From contig NW_025062475.1 of NCBI RefSeq assembly GCF_000002995.4, positions 6,142,187-6,206,186 of the forward strand: a DNA stretch of 64,000 bases. The letters are read 5' to 3'. Shown piece after piece: positions 49,081 through 61,000 of this stretch; within the stretch, counting starts at the first letter, position 1, and each line of letters begins with the position of its first letter. The notes under the pieces were generated by a model, which was not told where the DNA came from, did not search any database, and saw nothing but the letters and a program-made list of their open reading frames with translations. Made by a program: the position numbers and the translations under genes. Origin of the DNA: Brugia malayi. Lineage: Eukaryota > Nematoda > Chromadorea > Rhabditida > Onchocercidae.

Positions 49081-51325
49081 GGAGGGATTCATCTATTTCT
49101 CCTCCCTTACCTTTTCATTCAATGCAACAGATGTTCTGCGCATTGTGTCACCAAGTACTATGCTGTATTTCTATTTAATTAGCCGTAAATATGTCACTAT
49201 TACCATGATTACTACACTAATCATCACTTTGTTATTTAAAGATAAATTTGGAAAGTGTGTATAAACTACAAATATCTCAGTTATAATTTCTTCATTATTT
49301 GCACCTTTTGGCGTCCATAATTTTTTCAGTTAGAGTTGAATAAGTGCTCTTAATGCTAATTGCTCTTAATGATAAAACAGAGATACTGCAAATATATGAA
49401 ATATAGAACTCACTAAACGAATATCCTTCTGCAATTCCGGATTACGGGAGATTCTGACGGATAAAAAACACTTTGCTTTATTTTGCAAACGACCTGATGG
49501 AATAAGATGAGAAGGAGCAATGCTTGTCGATAATGTCTTTCATTTAATAGTTCTAACAGAATGAATGTCTTTCATCTAATAGTTCAACATTAAGGCAGCA
49601 GCTGTAGGACAGGAAATTATGAATATTTCATTTTTTTGAAGTTTGAAGCGCAGAGTAATCACAGAGTAAAAATCCGTCTCCAGATACTAATTCATTTTGT
49701 TTAGAGAAGTGACCGAGTAGAACGTCTACAACCGATAAGAAATCCGACCGAAGCCACAACCACACGACACACGCACCTATGCCTTGCTCAATTCCAAAAT
49801 ACTTCTCCGTTTTCACAACGATCCAATTTCACGACTGAAAACAACATTATCTCGCTGGAGGACGACCTGGTTCAATCAATTCTTCAGTGGAGTTGTGACT
49901 CGGTTCTTGATTAGCTTGTTTGTGAGTAGAGTGGTTGCCTTGTGGGTTGGCGGAATTTGTCTCCGATAAGTGAAGAAAGTTTTGACTATTAAGATGATTT
50001 TAGGGAATGTCATGGTTTTATTCGTTTCTGTCATCTCTCTTCAAGAAGCTTCCATAATTTTTTCCCAAGTCGAATTACTGATAAATATCGTCAGAAAGAA
50101 AATGTGTGTCTTGTAAGTTAATTTGCGATAGATGTTGGAAGTTGAGAGCACGGTGTACATGTAGACCAATTATAAATGTCCTCCATGTCACTTCTTCAGA
50201 GAATAGCACGAATAGGGTTAATCACTGGTCACAACCATAAAAGCTTCAGGTTCATGTTGCAATTATGATTCATTAATTAAGGAATTCATGTAGAGTTTTT
50301 CACGTACAGTTCTCATTCTCAATTTTCTGATTATCTGTTTCTCTTCATTCTTGAATTATCTTCCTTCGATTATTATGTGTTAGACGGTTTCTGTTATGTC
50401 TACCAAACACTCAGAAGTTCGTAAAACAGTTTAAAAGCGAAAACATATAAGCCCTTTTGAAATCTTCACTTCATTCTTATTCCAAACACCTTAATTATCG
50501 GCGTGTAGAAATGATTTCATTTAGAGTGTAGAGAATACTTTAGGGGATGATTTCTCTCAGATTGGATGAATCAAGAATGTAGTGAATGATATGTAACAAA
50601 TGCTAAATAGCTGTCAGCCAGCAAGTGGTATTTATATTATGAATTGATAGAAGTATACGCGTAACTATGGAAATAGAAAAACGCGATTAGAAACGCGTCT
50701 TCTTATTTCTTTATAAGATCATTGTGTGAGTGTGTTGTACTCTTTGGCTGTGACGATTGCCATTTGATAATCAGTGGTTGCATATACTTTCTTGCACAGT
50801 TTTCTCTTACCAGTTGAAATCTGATATGTCGCTTCACTCTTCTGCAATTCAATTTCAAATTTTGATCAACTCCACCTACTTCTCGCACTATTACGGTTTA
50901 AATAGAAATAAATGGGATGGCTGTTATTGATGTTTAGCACTTCGTTTTTCTTGATTACTGATGCATTGTAATTCAAAGCTCATTTTACTATTGTGAAATT
51001 ATAGTTGTGCTATTATGGGAAGTATAGAGGCTTTACTGCGTTGTTCTATTGTCAAACTAGTTGCTGCTTAATTAAAAATAGTGATGCTAAGCTTGATATT
51101 GCATTATGCTCTGTTGCAAGAAATAAGGGAGTTGATTGAGAAATTGATGCAGAAATTCATTTTGTGTGATTTGCCAAAAGCTCGCATAAAATATTATCTG
51201 TTCTGTTTATTTTCTCTGCAGGCTATATTCAAAGTTTTTTATTCACAATCGTTTTTTATGCGGTTTGAAATTACTAATCATTTGTTTGTTATGGATGCAG
51301 CAACTTACTTGAAGTGTGCAATTAT
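49081..51325. other. Proximal upstream region of the Polycomb gene
   Basis: AT-rich with no convincing exon. The open frame 51081-51335 is not in frame with the Polycomb start and shows no family signal. It probably holds the Polycomb promoter and outron. Confidence 0.45.
49531..49590. repeat. Imperfect two-copy tandem repeat, about 33-base unit
   Basis: TAATGTCTTTCATTTAATAG at 49531 recurs as GAATGTCTTTCATCTAATAG from 49564, each followed by TTC and an AACA/AACAT end. Confidence 0.75.
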
Positions 51326-51338
51326 TTCAGCATAAATT
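51324..51338 (+). promoter_or_regulatory. Probable spliced-leader acceptor before the Polycomb start
   Basis: ATTATTTCAG ends at 51330 and the ATG follows at 51339 after CATAAATT. The encoded protein begins nine residues before the chromodomain core, so no upstream coding exon is needed. Confidence 0.55.
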
Positions 51339-54300
51339 ATGGATCCATTAGACGGACAGGACGTCTATGCAGCGGAAAAAATTCTGAAGTCTCGAACAAG
51401 GAAAGTAAGTGAATGTTTTTTTTGAACATTGTAATGTCTCTAAGCTTACTTTGGCTGTCAGTGTGATCTTACGAATCGATCGTGATAATGGAAATCTAAT
51501 AAAAACGCGTATTGCTACTGACACTTTAGAATTTAGCTTTAAATGACTATTTAAATGACTTTAAATGAAATAGTCCCATTTTGCTGTTTTCTATTTCTGC
51601 GAGATTTGTGACCTATGACTATAAAAAAATATTTAACAAAAATGCACTCGTTGATAAGCCGAATAATAAAGCATACTATGCACAAGGTGATCATGAATTG
51701 ATATAAAATGTTTTTGTAAATTGTTGGGCGAATTATTTTAAATTTGCAATACAGAAAATCCCTGCTGCATTTTTATTGCAAAAATATAAACCCAGTAATT
51801 ATTTCGTAGTGGCTTTTTTATGAAACACTCAAAAAAATATTTTTTCTAATCTTCCAATATGTTTTAATCAACATTATCAAACTAATCATAAAACTCGAAT
51901 TTGCACCCAAATTTTTACCCTAAAAAAAAAGGAAAACGTACGTTAGGATTTATAAAGACATCTTCATAGAATAATATTTAAAATGATGAATCATTTTTGA
52001 GAAACGAATCATGTCATGATCTCTGTTAAATTTCATATGCTGATTTTTCAGTAATCGTATTGGATTCTAATAAATCGTTCAGATTACACGCTTTCTGAGA
52101 TCATTGCAGCTAGTTTATTTTCGTTGAAACTGAGCTTATTTAGCGCTTCATTGAGCTACTGGCGTAGTTTTTAAAAGCTGATATTTGACTAGTAACATTA
52201 TGATTGAAAATTGAATCGTTGAAATTATTAAAAAATGTGCTGATAACTTTTTCTTCAAGTTTTGGTTTTAAAGGGGAAAACAGAATATCTGATCAAATGG
52301 AAAGGATGGTCAAACCAGTAAGTTGCCTTTGCTTGTTAATTTCTCACTACTTAGATATCAGCATTCGTATATCATTTTTCACTCGTACATATTCAATTGA
52401 ATTTTGTCGTAAAATAATTCAATTTATTATTTTATGATTAATCAATCCTTAGGCATAACACATGGGAACCGTCAAGTAATATCTTGAACGAAAACCTGTT
52501 CACGGAATCAGGTTTTTCCATACCAAGCGATTTCAAAGGTGGGACTCGGAAGGGAAACAGGAGGTCAAATCGTGGAAGGAAGCGAAAAGTAAAAGAAATT
52601 TCAGATTCCGATGATTCAGATGACGATAATCACAGTTATGATGAAGGTGCTAGTGAAAGTCATTCAGAAGGTATATTCCATAACTGTTTACTAGTATTTT
52701 CAAGATTATGTAATTTGGTTGTTCCTCTTTTCCAAATAATTAAAATACTACTAGTTGTTTCTTTTAAGGCTCAGAAGTTTCACCAAAGTCAAGTATTCAT
52801 TCAAGGCTCGGAACACCAATACCAAGTGGACCTGTTGTAGAAAGCAGTAAATCCTCAAAAACGCCTCGAAAACGAGGCCCAAAAAGTAAAAAGATTTTAA
52901 GCGATGTACCGATGACTTCAATCCCAACTCCAAAAGTCAATGAAGTGAAGCATAATGATGACAGTAAGTTAGACCCGAAAGAAGAAAAGCCGGATGAAGA
53001 ACAAGTAGCTGAAGATTCTCTGGAGATGGAAGCTGAGAAGGAGCTGGATAAGAAAGAGGAAGCGGAATTTAGGGTTCGTTCAAAATCGTGAATAATCTCA
53101 CTTGAGATTTGTAGTGCAAATAATAACTGAAGAACGAATTAAAAACTCTTCATCGTATGTCCCACAAATAATCAGGAATTTGATCTTTTTTCTTCATTAA
53201 GGCGTCCATTTTTCTTTTTTGAATTTTGCACTTTGTTTTCTCCTTCACGTTTTTCTTTTCTTGTTTTATTATTACCCAGGAACTTTGTTTCTATTGCAGA
53301 TTCTACCGTCGGAGACGATGTTGAATTTACCAGGTGCTGACAAAGTTAGGAAGGATTCTGCATTATCGGAAGCTGAAATATTCAGGACCATTAAAGATGA
53401 TGAAAGCAAATTGGTTGAAGAGAAAAACGCAAAAAGAGTTGAGGTAATCCAGTTAATTGTTCATATAAAATTTGTTGAGGTGATAGTAGGAGTTGTAAGA
53501 AAATAAAATAAGTTGCAATTCGTATTTATCCACTTGTCCATTGAAGACATAATGCTAATAAGTTGAATAAACTGCTGAAAATTCTCAAAGATGTATTTAA
53601 AATTTTGAAGTTGATTAGGATGAAGCAAGAGCTGTTGCTTTTTTATAGATAAAACTGAAGAAACCCGAAGTTTTCGAAGGTCGTTCTGGATCAGTACAAG
53701 TCGTTTCTAATGGACAAGGTAAATTCTGCTATAATTGAAGTTTATCATTCCTCATTCATATTAAGATTAATAGTGCAAAATGAGGATTTACTTATTGTCC
53801 ATATATTTTTTTGTTTTTTATGTGAAATCTACCTACACATGGTTATTTAGTTTTTGATTGGGTGGGTGGAAGTCAAGTTGAACTGTAAAATTTGTCTCAT
53901 TATGAAGCAGATCACAGAGAGCTTCATTTTTCAGAGCAGGTAATTAATAGGTTGGCATTTGTTGTTGAAGGGACATCTGGTTTGTCTCGTAGTTCAGAGC
54001 AGTTACAGTTACACGACTATGGGGACAGTGATGAGAGACGGATTCGCGTAATAGCTGATCAGTTAAAAAATGAAACTGTTAGTTTCCAAATCTGATTGAT
54101 ACATCTTTTATATGTTAATTAATGTTTAGTACTTGTCTTCCTTGTTGTTGTTTTTAAGCAATTGCTAAACATGATCATTTTGCTACTTGTGTTTCAAGGA
54201 TTTCAGTTATAATCCTTCTCCTATAGACTTTCGAAAGTGTGATATAAGTCGCATCCGTACAATCTATTTTCAGTTATAATGGATTAAAACCATGCTGAAG

Positions 54301-54430
54301 TTTTGCTGTGTTACAGAAAATTTGGACTGATGCTAACAATACGCGTTTCGAAAGTTTTCAATACAATGGTTCTCACACAATCACCGAAGTAACAGTCAAT
54401 CAGCATACTGTCCCAATTATTGAACTGTAA
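51339..54430 (+). CDS. Pc: Polycomb/CBX protein: chromodomain plus C-terminal C-box (PRC1 subunit)
   Basis: Exons: 51339-51404, 52274-52317, 52453-52670, 52769-53073, 53300-53443, 53649-53718, 53911-54077, 54317-54430; phases agree and give 375 residues. The chromodomain (residues 9-58) begins VYAAEKILKSRTRK and continues [20 protein letters not shown], very close to Drosophila Pc and vertebrate CBX2/4/6/7/8. The three aromatic cage residues for trimethyl-lysine are present: Tyr10, Trp31, Trp34. The middle has an acidic SDSDDSDDD run and two basic AT-hook-like patches (RGRKRKVK, RKRGPKSKK). The last 16 residues, ITEVTVNQHTVPIIEL, match the spacing of the Polycomb C-box, the segment that binds the RING1 RAWUL domain. 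The predicted role is recognition of H3K27me3 and recruitment of PRC1. HP1 is unlikely: there is no chromoshadow domain. The 44-base second exon has a weak acceptor (TTTTAAAG) but is needed to complete the chromodomain. Confidence 0.9.
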
Positions 54431-57400
54431 TTGTATGTAAATATTTGAATTGATGATGCCAACTGATGATAGTTTCTTGTGTGTCTTTGGTATATTTGTT
54501 TGTTAATTTCGTATTCCACTTATTGAAGTCTTCAAAACAATAATGTAGAATAATTCTTAGTAGCTTCTCATATATTTTCGAAAATACTGTGTACCTTACG
54601 TCCCACTATTTATCTTTCATAATTCCATAATTCGAGTATAAACTTTTATCCCAGTATGTTCAGTGTGTACTAGTTGAAAATCATAAAAGCTGAAGAATTC
54701 TGGTTGGAAATTTAATTTTCAGTAGCTGATATCAAAGTTCTTTGTGACTTTGTTTCCTTTCTCATTTTTTTGACAGCTGCAAAACGTCATAGTTGTGCTT
54801 AACTCTTTGTGCCAAACAATTCTGCTTGTAAAAGATAGGTTTGAAAACCGGAGGATTCATTTTGAGAAACGTAACCACTTTTACATTTTCATAAATTTGC
54901 ACTGGTCTTGAAAGGAATTATCGATATTTTAATAGTTAATAGACAAACAGCTCTTGAATTGCTATATGTACAGATATATTCGTAATATCATTTCTTTACA
55001 ACACCAGGGGTTACTGTAGTTCTAGTAAATACACGGAATTTCGGACTGTATATTGATGTAGTGCGTGACATAGATAGTGTATACGCCCTCATAAATTAGT
55101 TTTTGATGAAGAATTCTACTACATCCGGAATGATGGTTAGCCAACCATTTCGATATTTTGTGGGAATGTGTCCAGAACGAATGATTGAGCAGAGCGGTGC
55201 GGAGCGACTGACTAGTGCTGGTGGAAGAGCGGAGTTGTGACAGAAGAAGAGGGGATTCAGTGGGTCTGGTTGGAGCTTAACGGAAGTAAACGGGAGGAAC
55301 TGAGGAGTACAGTGCTGTCAGCACTGTACATTAGATGAAACACCAAAAGGTAGAATACTGCGGAGACAAGAAGACAGACGTTCACTCGTACTATCAATTT
55401 AGAGAATGAGAGGCCTGGTTTTTGTCTCCACTCTATTGGCTTTGTGATGATAACTGGTTGACAATATGAATGATGCGATAGCATCATACGCATCTGTTAA
55501 CTCTTCAATTTTATTGATAGAATTTAATTGAACTTCACATAAAATCGATGTGACTAGACAAGAACATTTCAGCTTACTATTAAAAAGATAAAAATTTCTA
55601 AAATTTCAAAAAGAGATAAAATGAGAAGTTATGCTTGTCGTATTTCACTTCACAATGAGTTGAAAACAAGTCGTCATTAATTAAACAAAGTGTTATTTGG
55701 ATTTGGTCTTATGTGTAAGTTTTTTTACTCGGAATCATACTTTCATCTATATCAGGCGGATAAATTTCGTGCATGATACTTCACCAGTAACAACAGGAGC
55801 CATTTGCACACAAACGATTATAAAAAAGTAATTAATGTGCTACGGTAACAGAGAAGGGCATCTGGAAGCGTGTACCGTAATTTGTTATTGGGTTAAATAA
55901 CGGAGATGAGGTGATCATCCGAAATACCACTGCCATACGCTGCGACGATGCATGCATTACCAGTGAACGAGCAGTTGCTGCACATACGACATGCATTCTG
56001 CAGTCATAGCTGCAACAATAATAATTGCCTTCTCGCACTACTATTTAGTTGCGCCCGTGCTCAGTAGACAAGGAGCCATCTCAAATCAGCAACCCTCAGG
56101 GCACTCATCCATCTATCCTTCAATGGAAGACGGATAGGTTGACAAATATGTGCACCCAACCTGTTCCTTCCTTCCTTCGCTGGCACTATGGTATGTACAC
56201 ATGGCGACAGGTCATCACTTTGTCATCCTTCATTTCACTAAGGGGTCGTATAAGAAATATTACTCAACGATTCGAACTTGCATCATTTGCTAGTGAAATT
56301 AAAGTTTGAAAAGTGAAAAAATGAGAAAGTAAATAGAAATGGCAAAGGAAGAGGAAAGTGTTTGAGATGCTCAAATTTCAGTGTTTGCCCTAACATTGTT
56401 GAGAATATAACGAATGAATCAATAAATTAGTTACATATAGAACCGTTGTTTGATAATGTCATCGTAGCGTTATTGAAGCAATTCAGAGGCTCGAATGTGA
56501 CATTTTTGCTCCATTTCCATGGCTTCTCTTTGCCTTTCTGATAACGATATAATAGTATACTGGTGATAATAATATAATGGTCACTTTATATGAGGGAATG
56601 GGTCATCTCACCAATAACAGAATAAAAAAGTTTTTGCTTTCTTTATCTGTTTCAAAATTCTTATAAAATTTATTCTTCGAGTACGCATTTATAAACTATT
56701 CAAATGCAAGTCCTTTTGTATTGCTTATTATAGAAGAGTAGAGAAAGGAGTGGAATAATTGACAAAATCTTGATTTGATAACGAATCCACTATTAATAGT
56801 TGCATGATAAGCACTGATGTAGTTCATTGTGCATCTATACTTAGAGTCTCAGACGAAATTCTGCATCCGATAATCATCAATCAAGATAGTCAGTCATCAG
56901 CAATGCAGCATCGCTTTTCAAACTAACGGGAGAGAAGTGCCATTGTCGCAGTGTCCAGTAGAGAGTTATCTTTTGCTATGACATCTATTCCAAAACAGTG
57001 TAGTTCAAGATGACACTGGGACGAACAGCAGCATACTGTAAACTTGGTAAGTAGAATGTGAATGATGACGAAAGAGGAGAATCGTTCCGTTGTTATTGAG
57101 GGTTTAAAATGAGGAAGGATAGATGAGAACATTTTCAAGCAAAAGTAATGAAGTGGTGAAAGGATAAAGAAGCGGTAGATGGATGGCGTAGTTGGTCTTA
57201 ATTAGTGTTCAGCAGTATCCATCCATTAATGTAAACATCCAAACAGGAAAACAAGAACGAAACACAAGCACATAGTAGTTTCCATGGAATATTTTATAAA
57301 TACACTTGTAAGATTAACTGCTTAGATGAAATATTTCGGGTAGTTACTAAAGTAAATAATAAGTAGGGCCAAAGATAATTAATTAATTACCTTAGGAAAA

Positions 57401-58056
57401 AAAAATCAAAGGCTAGCAGTATTAAGTGTTTGTATTCATGTTGGAACTAGATGGGTCTTATTACTTTTTGTATTTTTGAGTTTTAAATAGGTAAGACTTG
57501 GTTAGCTTAAGTGATTCTTGCTTCTTAGATTTTACGATACTTTTTTACAGACTGACGTTCTCCAACCCACACATTCTCCATTTTACTTACTTCAATTATT
57601 TAGTTTAATCCATTTTCAAATGGCCAAGAAATAAAAACAGTAGATCCTTGATTTTATAACAAGAATTTTTACAATGAGCAAGATTGATTATTATTACACA
57701 ATGGGAAACTGATGTCCAGTGCATTATGCTCCCGATCATAATTACAATTGTTATCTCTATTTACACTATGACTATCCTTGTTATCATCACATTGTGATAA
57801 TTTGTATATTTAGAAGAATGTGATCGGCATTGGAAGTGATGATTATGACGAACAGGATGTTTAAAGGTCAGAGTTCATCCTCCAATGCGATTTGTTTCTA
57901 ATCAAAGAGGTATGTACGATGTAGACGACGAAAATAATTTTAGGGAGCAAATAGAATAACGTCATTCTTGTGTGCTGCAAACATTACTTTACAACTTAAG
58001 GTTTTTTATTACTTTCAATATCTGAGTTAATGTTAATGCTTTAATTTTATGTTTAG
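54431..58056. other. Intergenic region after the Polycomb gene
   Basis: This region holds the Polycomb 3' UTR and the upstream part of the next plus-strand gene. No exon was assigned. Possible small coding pieces around 57830-58000 were examined, but their phases do not join the exon at 58057. The stretch 55130-56300 is slightly GC-richer and shows only chance open frames. Confidence 0.4.
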
Positions 58057-61000
58057 TAACCTTATCGAAAGGCCATTAACATCGCAAGCAATTGGCACAA
58101 CAAGCAGTTCGACAGTAACAATAACTAATGAAGAAAAGCAGAATCTCATAATAAGGTCATATGGAGTAATGCATTTAATATAGCCATTAATCTAAAAATT
58201 TATTTGCGGGTTTAACATAAATCTGCAAGTTCAAACTAAAATCTAATGTCTCAGTTTTTATCATTTAATATCCATCAGTTATTAATCCTGCAATTGTACT
58301 TGTAGTAGAATAATTGTTCACACCTGTACTATCAGAAATTCAGAAATTTTTTCGCTTCTATCTAGATCATATATCTCGAAGTGTCCTGCTTTAAACTTAT
58401 TGCTTTTATCTGTCCTCTATAAGCTTTACATTTAAAGAAATTATTTGCATAAATTTTTTAATGTGAAATATTTCACTATTATATTGCTTCCATCAGTTAT
58501 TATTTTTTAATTTTAATTTTTTAAATCTAATTTTATTCAGAATAAGGATTCAAAATTAGAACAAACAGTTTAAATTTAGAAAAGCAGAAATTTGAACGTC
58601 GTTGAGAATTGCAATGCATTTAAATCATAAAATCTTGAGGAAGCCAATTCTAATACTGAGTGTGGGGTTGAAGTATTTAATTAATTTATTTTTTTTTCTT
58701 CTGGAATAACAGAGGGAGATTTCTTCTAAGTAAAGAATTTTGTTGCATTTCATACGGATATAGTGACTAATAAATTTCTAAATTTTTATATTTTCCTGTA
58801 AGTGAAATTTACTTCTGTTTTCTTGAAGTTTAAATTTAATATTCATCGTGCTAAGAGAAATGATTTGTAAAGTATGTAGGACAACTTAAATGATGGACTG
58901 GTTGATAAGTTAATATGAAAGAGAGAGGATAAAATTCTTTTTTCCGAATTTGTAAGATTTATACAATTAAAATTTCTTACTTATTGGAAAAGTTTAGCTT
59001 TTTTCTTCGAATTTTTCACAAGCGAAGAAGTTAATTAAGCTTCTTTATAAATTTCAATGTGAACTTTTACGTATGATAAATTAGACATATTTTGTATCTT
59101 ACAATTTAAACCAGTATTGCAGAACTAGTTATAGCGTTGCAAAAGAATTGAATGCTTGAAAAAAAAAGATATGTGAAGCGTCTTAGATGACAAGTTAACC
59201 ATCCATCATACACCTTAAATATTTGATTTGGACTGATCTGCTGGATAAAATAGTAAATTAGTTCAAAAATAGTATAACAACTTGAAAATGTATATTGCTA
59301 TATTAGCATCATTTCATTAACAAGAAAGCTGCACTCATATTTTACTTCCTTAGAATGGTGTTCTTAAGAGCTTTTTATCCTAATAAGTCAGAAAATTGAA
59401 ATCGTACATTAGTCGTGCAGTAATTACATAAGATAACAACTGTACAGGAATGTAATCAGTTATCATCGCATTTCCTCACCAACACTCATGTTATCATTAT
59501 CAACCTCACCATTATCACCCTTATCACTTCCATCATTATCATCGTCATTTAAAGACCTGTCGCATCATTTATTCGACTTCTTCAAATAATTATTACTACA
59601 AACGTCATGCTGCCTTTAAAATAACTGAAAATAACTGTTTCTTACTTAGATTGCAAACTGATGTAAATATATTTAGAAAAGAGAGTCAGTTATCACTGTA
59701 TTTCCTCTACTAATTGCTTCGAAATAGATAGAAGCAGTTGTTCATTCACATGCAGAATGAGACTAACGAGAAAATAAGTGCAGAAGGGACTGAAGTGAGC
59801 CCAAACTTTTCTGATCACATTGAAAATTTGTTTTAAAGTGCAACAAATTTTTCACGCATTATTAGATTGAAAAGTTCATTGAAACGTGGAAGTAAAAGAA
59901 AAATTAGATGGATAAATTTTCATCTTCTTGCACCCTCACTTCCTCTCCCTCTCTCTACATATGAACAAATAATTGCGAACACATTTGTAGATGAGCGGTG
60001 ATAAACTATCTTATTGCACTCATGATATGAACTTCTAGTACACTGATAAACTAGTGATATGTGCAGAAATTAATCATAAAGAACAGAGAATTATCTTAAA
60101 AGTCAGCAACTACAAATCCATTAAAATATTTCATTGCTGTCACAAAGTTACTGCTTATCATAAATTTCGTTCTCACAAAACCAAATCCATCTGTAATTGA
60201 ATTTGTCAAATTCACAGGATCAGTTTGCATTTTCTGCTCTTACATCTATCTAACAATCTCGTTGTGAAACAGGTAAAAATAAGAATAAAACCGTAAGATG
60301 CAAATATTTTTATTTTCTTCAAGAATGCGAAGTACAGTTTTTCCAGTCCGTATGATACAGTAGTTGCTGATGGATATCTTCAATCTAATCATTTGTTATT
60401 ATGTAATAAAACTTTCCTCATAAGATTACTTTCAATAATTAAAAAACCATTAGATTTTCATATATTTTAATTCTCAAACTTCGATTCAAAAAAATGATTC
60501 ATTAAAAGCTGAACGAAATATTTTGCATCAGATTACCTATCATTTGCTATATATAGTTTTATTGCCAAATGTAACAACGCATCAAGAGATAATGTTCCCA
60601 CATCATTAAAAACATTAATCTGATCACTTTTCATCTTTTTAGTTCACCTGGACAAAATCACTTCAGAGAATTTCAGCAATTGTAGTCTATCATTTATTAA
60701 TTGTTGTGGATTCAAAATTCTAAACATTTCCCAAGAACGATTTGAGAGACTCCATATGCCAAATAAACCAAAAATCTTATGGACAGTTCATTTTTATGAA
60801 GGAAATTTGTCAGAGTGAATCAAACATGAACTATTAAGTGCCATCTTTTGCTTTAATACTACTGATAATATTTCATAGACCTTCAATTAAAAAAAGTTCA
60901 ATGAGTCTTCTTAGTCTTTGTTTCTTTTATGTTGTAGCAAATAAATTGGGTGTTATACAAAACTACGCAATTAGTAGGAAATAGAAAACCCATTATTATA

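Noticed and set aside
52090..52120. Sequence TGAGATCATTGCAGCTAG resembling a bantam/miR-58 family seed in the first Polycomb intron
   Set aside because: The only complementary stretch upstream (ATGATCTC) pairs over eight bases and the rest of the stem fails, so it does not form a miRNA-like hairpin.
57830..58000. Possible small exons (NVIGIGSDDYDEQD and MRFVSNQRG-type frames) for the start of the orphan gene
   Set aside because: Their donor phases do not match the exon beginning at 58057, so joining them would break the reading frame.
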